From the NCBI GenBank assembly GCA_946406115.1, contig OX291542.1, forward strand, positions 2,938,959 to 3,002,958: DNA of 64,000 bases. The letters run 5' to 3'. The first letter of the stretch is position 1. Each line of letters opens with the position of its first letter. Origin of the DNA: Apoda limacodes. Lineage: Eukaryota > Arthropoda > Insecta > Lepidoptera > Limacodidae. Made by a program: the position numbers and the translations under genes. Positions 56,960 through 64,000 of the stretch are shown here, in pieces. Below the pieces are notes generated by a model. The model was not told where the DNA came from, ran no database searches, and worked only from the letters and a program-made list of their open reading frames with translations.

Positions 56960-57362
56960 TTTTAGTCTTTTGTTTGGAAAAGAGTGAATGACTCACCCGT
57001 TTCGAACTGGTGACGGGTTAGCTATCATTCATTGCACCTACTGTGCGCGCGTCAGTCGCACCTCGGTCGCACCAAACTGTACACGTCGTCCGGTACTCGT
57101 TACAGTTTTAATTAGAATTCAAATTCAACTGGAAAGGGCCAGTTGTCGTAAGGTTTAGTGATTTTTGGTGTTTAGGATATCAAGAGGAAAGTTGTCTCAA
57201 CTTCAGCTCGATTTCGTGACCGTTAGAAGAAGAATTCGCCCCCCCGTCAACAACGAGTCACACATAGTACACGTACCTACATTCACACACCACATCCCGA
57301 CTCGGACGATATAACCGTGGCTGTGTCGAAGTCAGAGGCTAGCTCGCAGCCGGCAAGTAGGA
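56960..57362 (+). other. Probable 5' leader region of the BEL/Pao element; LTR not demonstrable
   Basis: The stretch is moderately GC-rich, with TAGTACACGTACCTACATTC shortly before the first gag-like frame. No second copy was found in the window, so no LTR can be defined. Confidence 0.35.
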
Positions 57363-59830
57363 ATGTTTACGGAGCAAAAATTTACCAAAAGGTTGCCAAC
57401 CCTGGATATCCCTCATTTTAGCGAATCTTTGAATGAGTGGACAAACTTCATCACACTTTTTGATAGTATCGTACACAGCTGGACTGACTTATCGGACTCA
57501 CAAAAATTAATTTACCTTTTTACTTCTATCAGGGGTGAGCCGCTCGGTTTAGTTAAACATTTAGACATCACTGATCTCAATTAGAACATAGCTAGGGAGT
57601 TATTAGTTAAGCAGTATCAAAATAACCGTCGCACTGCGGATACCCATGTAGCTGTCATTTTAGGGATTCCTCAGCTGTCATCGGTTAACCAGCTGAGGTC
57701 GAATATGCTAACCCTGATTTGGTGGCAAAGTGGTCATTTTTGCTGTTGCACATTGTGTTGACAAATTGCCAAATGACGTTAGGGCTCGTTTTGAACAGTT
57801 GCACGGAGGTGGCTCGGCGTCTCATATACCTTCTTTCGACACCTTAGTGTCGTTCTTAGAGGACCAAAGTAAAAAGCTGGAGAATCTACCCGCAGAGCCC
57901 TAACCGGATCCGTCACGATTTCCGGCCGGTCCGGTCTGGACCTCGTCAGCAACCTCATCCCAGGACATCGCGAGGTACCGGGTCGTTTTGGCCCCCCAGA
58001 ATTATGACGGTCGAACGGAATGAACGGGGTGGGGTGTGTTATGAACCGGGACACACCCTTTGGAATTGTCACCAGTTCAAAAAATCTAGGGTGGCCCGAA
58101 ACGGTTTTTGACCCGTAGGCTAGGGTTGTGTTACTATTGTTTAGGGGAGCACCTAGCCAAGGACCGCAGACAGCCGCGAGCTTGTTCGAAGTGTGGTGGG
58201 GATCAACACCCAGATTTATGTATGTATCCGAGAGGATGGTCCTCGGTTGGCACATGGAGGTGTGTCTACGGCTCGTTGCCACCGAATCGAACCCAATCGC
58301 CCCCGTTCCCAGTGTGAAATCGGCCTTCCCCACCTCGCTTACCGCGGGCGAGCCCACGGGACGGTCGTCGGTCACCACCCTCTATCTATTGCGGAGCGGG
58401 CACGTTACACGGAGTATGAGCCTCTGCCCCTCCCAACCTTGGAGTGTTCTCGCGTTCTTCGCGAGTGGAGGGCAGGACGCAGTTGCTATTGCGCGCCGCT
58501 GATGGTACGCGAATCTCGGCAGCCACATTTACCCGCGGAGATCCGTATGTTTATAGTGGCCCTAGCGTGGGGCATTATGAGCCACAGTAACCCTGGGGCC
58601 AAGTTCGGCGATTGGGTCGGGCCAACGTCCGTTGACTCGTGGCAGCCGCTGCACCAGCCTCTCCACCACCTGTCACAACTGTTTTGCCCACCGCGCAGGT
58701 TCTGGTCCATTCACCGCGTGAACCTGATTTAGTTGTGCGCGCTATTTTGGATTCAGGCACTCAGGGGTGTCTTATCTCACTGTGGCTGGAGAAGCATCTC
58801 CGCTTATAGCTAAGTTCGCGGAGTTTTGGGATTTCTAGAGTAGGGGGTCTACGGGTGGGTACGGTCTCGTTTTCTTTTTCCTCCTTACTCCATCCTGGTA
58901 TTCGATATCAACTAGGAGCTGTTGTCCTTAGGGATATTCTAGGTCTTTATTCGAGTGTAAAAGGCAAAGAACATTATTTTGTTTCAAATCACTCCATCTT
59001 TAAAAATAGTAAGATACGGGTGATGTTCGATGGGTCGAGAGGCTGGTTCTGAGTGGCAACTGTAGTCTCTTGGGCATAATGTTTCCTATAGGAGCTCTAG
59101 ATTTCAGGTCTCGACTAGGATACCCCGTTGACCGGAGACTTGTCTTATTGGCTACGCTTTTATGCGACACTTTCGGAACTTCAACAGGCCTCCGTGCCTC
59201 GGTTCACAGTTTCTCTAACGCTTCGGAATCCGGTTATGCGGCTGATGTTTATCTCCGCACCGTTGACAGCAATAGTCATGTCCGTGTCAGTCTGGTGGTG
59301 GCAAAGACTAAGGTTGCACCTTTGCAGACCAAGTTGAAAATCCCCAAGCTGGAGTTGTCAGGAGCTGCATTGTTGACTCGACTCCTGTCTTCTCCACCTT
59401 GGGTCAATGGGTCCAATTTAACTCCGTCACGGCATGGACAGTCAGCGAAATCGTTTTGTCTTGGCTTAATGCGTCCCTTCATGCCCTAGAGACCTTCGTG
59501 GCCAATCCTGTCTCCCAGATCCAGTCGTCTGCGTTTGGAAAGGCAATTGGTTTTCTACATCAGAGAACGGGAAATTGCGGGGAAGCCTTGCTTATCTTTA
59601 TTTGTTTTTAGACGAGTTGGAGTTCTGGCGAGTGGGTGGTAGGCTTCGCAACTAACAATTGCCCTATGGGGCTCGGCATCCTCTCTTGTTGCCCAAGAGC
59701 GGTCATTTTGTTGAGTTGCTGATCAGAGACCGCCATGATAGGAACTGTCATGCCGGTCTCAACGCATTGCTGGCTTGTCAGCAGCCAGATTTTTGGATTT
59801 TAATATCGCTTACAAAAATGACATTATTTC
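57363..59830 (+). pseudogene. Decayed BEL/Pao-type LTR retroelement coding region
   Basis: Blocks of a gag-pol polyprotein appear in order but are broken by many stops, shifts and deletions. The gag part (57363-57580) matches the DUF1759 pattern, with LPTLDIPHFSESLNEWTNF. A zinc-knuckle region at 58120-58220 contains CYYCLGEHL and CSKCGG. A protease region near 58740 contains AILDSGTQGC (active-site DSG). A fragment near 59015 resembles the start of the reverse transcriptase, but most of that domain is missing. The Pao peptidase/RNase H-type region (59200-59400) contains SESGYAADVYLRTVD and KLELSGAALLTRLL. The integrase zinc-binding region (59655-59800) contains LPYGARHPLLLPKSGHFVEL. The copy ends near 59830 with no 3' LTR seen. 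It is an old, defective copy. Confidence 0.8.
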
Positions 59831-59984
59831 AGGTTGATAAAGAATTTATGTATTGATGGGTCACGTTTTACACTTTGTATCTATAGATCGTAAACCTTTA
59901 CCCCGGACTTCTGCAATGTTTGAATTTAAAAAATACATAACAGTTATATGTAAATATCAATAGAATATTTTAAGAGAGGTAGGG

Positions 59985-60082
59985 CACTGCAAGTACTCGC
60001 TCGAATAAGCCACCCGAACAACTAAAGCAGGGCATAGCGAGTACTTGCTCGAATGAGCGGCCCGAACTGGGGAAGTACCTCC
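59985..60082 (+). repeat. Two imperfect ~47-bp tandem units at the LINE 5' end
   Basis: GGGCACTGCAAGTACTCGCT and GGGCATAGCGAGTACTTGCT start the two units (about 59988 and 60035). Each continues CGAATAAGCCACCCGAAC or CGAATGAGCGGCCCGAAC. Tandem 5' units act as promoters in some LINEs; that role is only inferred here. Confidence 0.75.
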
Positions 60083-60576
60083 ACCTTACAGAAAACCGCG
60101 GCCATAATAACACTAACATTGAGTAGTGTTGTGTTCCTGGCGGTGAGTAAGGTTGCCAGAGCTCTTTGAGGATTCGCTGCGCGGACAGCGGAGGACCGGC
60201 GGTGCTTGTTGCTGTCGTGCTCGGCGTAGACGCGGCGTGCTGTTTCGGCGGTCAAGGAGACCTGATGAAACGGCTGACCGCTGGCCGCCCGCAGGTTGAA
60301 CGGGATCCCGAACCCAGGGACCACTTAATCTCCGCCCTGGGAGGTTGATTCGCCAGCCTGTGTAAAGTATCTGAAGTGGTAGTCGTGCCGGAGAAGGAGA
60401 CCGGAGTGGACCCGGCTACTACAACAGAGGGGGATCAGGGGCCCTTCCGCCCGCCGTGCCAGCAACCGTATCATCTGTGGCGAGCTTCGGCAGTCTTAGA
60501 ACCGCACCTTTTGTCCTCTATGCTGTCTGTGTAGTGAATCCTCATCCCTTAGTCTTAGTAACTTCTTTTATATATT

Positions 60577-63531
60577 ATGGCCATAAGAAAGAAAAAGAAA
60601 AGAGTTTGCACAGCGGCTACTCCATCCACATATAATGTGGATTTTTGCAACATCAGGGGTATTCACGCAAATCTTAACGCAGTCCACCACCATCTCGAAA
60701 CTGCGCAGCCGACCATTCTTTTTCTAACGGAGACGCAGATATCCTGCCCGGCCGACACATCATACCTTCACTATCCCGGCTACAAACTCGAACACAATTT
60801 CATGAGTCGTGCCGGTGTATGTATGTTCGTCCGGGAGGATATCTGCTGTCGCCGCCTTCATAGCCTTGAAGACAGGGACCTGTCGATATTGTGGGTGCGC
60901 GTAGATTACGGCGGCAACACTCGTATCTATGCGTGCCTATACAGGTCTCATAGCGGTGACACGGACGTAACTCGACTCTTCACGCACCTGAGTTTGACGA
61001 CTGACAAAGTTCTAGAGCAATATCCCACAGCAGAACTAGTTATTTTGGGAGACTTTAACGCCCACCATCGTGAGTGGCTCAGTTCTCGAACCAATAACTA
61101 TGCTGGGATATCTGCTCACGAATTTGCTCTGACCTATGGATTCTCTCAGATGGTACTTTCTCCAACGAGAATACCAGATATAGAGGAACATACGAGCTCC
61201 TTACTGGACCTTCTGCTGACTACTCGTCCGGACGGATACTCCGTCTCAGTGGATGCGCCTCTTGGCTCCTCGGACCACTGTCTCGTCCGGACTCAAGTGT
61301 CATGCACACAACCCGATCCTTCTGGGCCAACTAATTGGCGTCGTGTGTGGCACTATAAGTCGGCAGACTGGGATGGATTGCGAGAATTTTACGCATCGTA
61401 CCCGTGGAGGCAGATCTGCTTTAACTCAGAAGATCCTGACGTCTGCGCAGCAGCAGTCACTGAGACAATCCTTGCTGGTATGGAATGTTTCATTCCTAAC
61501 CTGCGAGTAGCTGACGGCGTCAAAAAACGACCGTAGTTTAATAGGTCTTGTAGAGAAGCTAAAATTTTTAAGCAGACTGCGTATGAGGCTCGTTATAATA
61601 AAGATCCGAATATTTCTGAGTTAAAACGCAAATTAAATGCTGCATCGAGGTTCAGTAAGAAAGCAACTGCCAGAGCAAAATTCCAATTCATCGGTAAAAT
61701 ACGTGGGCGACTTGCGAGCTATCCTTCTGGGAGTCGTGCTTTCTGGTCGCTTGCCAAAGCTGCCGAAGGGAACTTCTGCCAGTCGTCGTTACCACCACTG
61801 CGAAAGACCGATGGTGACTTGGCCCATAGTGCTAAAGAGAAAGCCGATCTACTGGGCAGTCTCTTTGCCTCGAACTCGAATATGAACGATGAAGGCGCTG
61901 TACCACCTACTATACCGTGGTGCGGTAAGACCATGCCGGAAATCTCCATAACGCAGCGGGAGGTCAGGCGGGCGTTGCTTTCTCTAGACGTTCATAAGTC
62001 GAGTGGGCCAGACGGTATACCAGCAGTGGTGCTTAAGCAGTGTGCTCCTGAGTTATGTCCTGTACTCACGCGCCTCTTCGCGCTTTCCTACCACACTAGG
62101 CAATTTCCGTCTTCATGGAAGACTGCGAATGTGCACCCGGTGCCCAAAAAGGGCGATAGATCAGATCCATCGAATTACAGGCCTATCGCTATTACCTCTC
62201 TCCTCTCTAAGGTGATGGAGCGTGTGATTAACACACAGCTTCTAAGATACCTAGAATTACACGATCTGGTCAGTGACCGTCAATATGGCTTTCGCCACGG
62301 TCGCTCGACTGGTGACCTTCTAGTGTATCTCACACACCGATGGGCACTAGCCATTGAGAGTCAGGGGGAGGCATTGGCATGTAGCCTGGACATAGCGAAG
62401 GCGTTCGATCGGGTCTGGCACCGCGGTCTTCTATCGAAGTTGCCATCTTACGGAGTGCCCGAGGGTTTGTGCAAATGGGTGGCTAGCTTAATGTCCGGCA
62501 GACGCATACGAACCGTAGTTGACGGTAGTTGCTCTGATAGCATGGACATTAATGCTGGTGTCCCGCAAGGCTCTGTGCTGTCTCCTACGCTGTTTCTACT
62601 GCATATCAATGACATGTTGGACATCAACAACATACATTGCTATGCAGATGACAGTACTGGAGACGCTTTTTACACGGGTCGTGCAAACATCTCTCGTTCC
62701 GTTGTGGAGGAAAACCGCGGAGAACTTGTGTCTCAAATCGAGACCACACTGTCCCAGGTCTCTGATTGGGGACGGGTAAACTTGGTCCGATTCAACCCTA
62801 CAAAGACACAAGTGTGCGCGTTCACCGCTAAGAAAACTCCATTCACTGTAGTCCCACAATTCCAGAACACTCCCCTCTCCATCTCCAAGAGCATTGGGAT
62901 CCTTGGTGTCGACATCTCCAGCGATGTTCAGTTCCGAGATCATTTACAAGATAAGGTGAAGCTGGCGTCCAAAAAACTTGGTGTACTCAACAGAGCGAAG
63001 CAGTACTTCACGTCGGGGCAAAGGTTGTTACTTTACAAGTCGCAGGTTCGGCCCCATATGGAGTACTGCTGCCATCTCTGGGCAGGTGCACCCGGATACC
63101 AGCTTGGCCCTTTTGACTCGGTTCAACGACGGGCTGTGAGAATTGTCGACGATTCCAAACTCACTTGCGGTATCGAGCCCTTAAGTCTGAGGAGAGACTT
63201 TGCCTCACTGTGTGTGTTCTACCGCTTGTACAATGGGTTGTGTTCTGAGGAATTGTTCGAAATGATGCCCACGGCTACTTTCTACCATCGCACCGCTCGC
63301 CATCGGCAGGGAATTCATTCTCACACTTTAGAACCTAAATGGTCGCGTACAGTGCGGTTTCAGAGAAACTTCCTCTCGCGTACGCTTAAGTTGTGGAATG
63401 AGCTCCCTGCTAAGGTTTTCTGCAAGGACTACAGGATGGAGTTCTTCAAGAAAGAAGTTATTAGATTTCTGAAGGGTCGGCAACGCGCAAGTGATACCCC
63501 TGGTGTTGCAAGCGTCCATAGGTTACGGTGA
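60577..63531 (+). pseudogene. CR1/Jockey-type LINE ORF2: endonuclease plus reverse transcriptase, one internal TAG
   Basis: The start is ATG 60577 (MAIRKKKKRV). The endonuclease occupies residues ~20-240, with FCNIRGIH (N25), LTETQ (E52), ILGDFNAHH (D159, N161) and SSDHCLV (D233, H234). A TAG at 61534-61536 ends the frame after residue 319, but the same frame then stays open for 664 codons. The reverse transcriptase has SSGPDGIPAVVL, YRPIAITSLLSKVMER, CSLDIAKAFDRVWHRG, GVPQGSVLSPTLFLLHIND and HCYADDST. It ends with the usual C-terminal block (RPHMEYCCHLWAGAP, SRTLKLWNELP). All catalytic residues are present, so a single-base nonsense change (TGG or CAG to TAG would suffice) is the only lesion seen. 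Without readthrough, only the endonuclease half would be made. Confidence 0.92.
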
Positions 63532-63577
63532 CCGCTTACCATCAGGCGGGCCGTAAGCTTGTTTGCCACCTTAGTGG

Positions 63578-63610
<33 letters not shown>

Positions 63611-63612
<2 letters not shown>

Positions 63613-64000
63613 AGTAGCATCGTGTATTTTATGAACTACCAAATTAATTCATTACCGTATCTTAAAATACGTAAATAGTTTGAAAAAATATCGTCTCTTT
63701 GCAACGAACTGTAACGTTACACTTTGGACTATTTATTTAAAATTTCAAGTTTGATTAACTAATACTAGGTGCTTTATTAGCAAGACGGTGTACGCACACG
63801 CGGCATTGGGTGTATTAAAATTATAGGGCTACCTTATTGTCATGTGCCAGCGCCCCCTACCTGGTCGTTCCAAGACGCTCGCACAGCTAGACGGGTGCAT
63901 TTAATCTTGAATTTATGAAATACATTACGTTGTACGAGCACTACGAGTTAAACAGAGTGTAATTTGCATTGTCTCTAACGTCAATCAGTAATAAAAGTTA
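63611..64000. other. Non-coding stretch to the window end
   Basis: Nothing recognised. Confidence 0.35.

Larger units (their letters stand above)
59985..63610 (+). mobile_element. CR1/Jockey-type LINE, nearly complete, poly(A)-tailed
   Basis: In order it has a GC-rich 5' UTR (about 59985-60576) starting with two imperfect ~47-bp tandem units, a single long ORF2 (60577-63531, one internal TAG), a short 3' UTR and a run of A at 63582-63610. No ORF1 was recognised, although the 5' region has short open frames. The 5' boundary is inferred from the switch from A+T-rich DNA to GC-rich sequence; no target duplication could be identified. Five fragments elsewhere (3724-3870, 20205-20352, 34149-34383, 37960-38245 and its own family members) show that it belongs to an active or recently active family. 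Confidence 0.82.

Noticed and set aside
56960..57362. 5' LTR of the BEL/Pao element
   Set aside because: No second copy exists in the window and no primer-binding site could be defined.
57779..58378. 199-codon minus-strand frame
   Set aside because: It is antisense to the BEL/Pao gag and zinc-knuckle remnants; no motif of its own.

Overview
The window looks like a piece of an insect nuclear genome, most probably a moth or butterfly (Lepidoptera). The background is A+T-rich, no host protein-coding gene can be recognised, and nearly all readable coding sequence belongs to transposable elements. The lepidopteran assignment rests on dispersed repeats that I recognise as typical of that order: Helitron-like copies ending in a GCGG/CCGC hairpin plus AGCTAGT, and a repeat pairing a CCGGCC(A/T)AGTGCG start with a GGTACGGAACCCTAA end. 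It is inference from sequence memory, not a database result.

Layout from left to right. Positions 2-2157 hold the 3' part of a P-element-like (THAP9/P) transposase gene with one intron and one in-frame stop, followed by a 15-bp inverted repeat pair. Positions 5024-12915 are a DUF4817-type Tc1/mariner-like DNA transposon with 47-bp perfect ends and roughly 450-bp arms. It is split by a full-length Jockey-type LINE (6014-11585, minus strand) flanked by an 11-bp target duplication. Positions 13312-17000 carry a minisatellite, two RTE-type LINE fragments and a hAT derivative nested in a dispersed lepidopteran repeat. From 17 to 46 kb the DNA is mostly non-coding, with Helitron-like copies, a mariner fragment, several decayed LINE reverse transcriptases, a piggyBac fragment next to a long-arm foldback MITE, a 5S-rRNA-like fragment, and at least nine tandem arrays. 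Positions 47664-50684 are a nearly complete RTE-type LINE (minus) with 12-bp target duplications. Positions 52122-53361 are a hAT-type element with an 8-bp target duplication. Positions 57363-59830 are a heavily decayed BEL/Pao LTR element, immediately followed by a nearly intact CR1/Jockey-type LINE (about 59985-63610, plus) with a poly(A) tail. Five further fragments with sequence of this last LINE lie elsewhere in the window, all on the minus strand.

There is no operon or pathway logic. The interactions are those of mobile DNA: nesting, self-inactivation by single stop codons or frameshifts, and internally deleted derivatives. Three LINEs (Jockey-type, RTE-type, CR1/Jockey-type) are close to intact, each disabled by only one or two small lesions, so their families were probably active recently. 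The best-supported observation is the Jockey insertion: removing it and one target-duplication copy rejoins the host transposase reading frame exactly.
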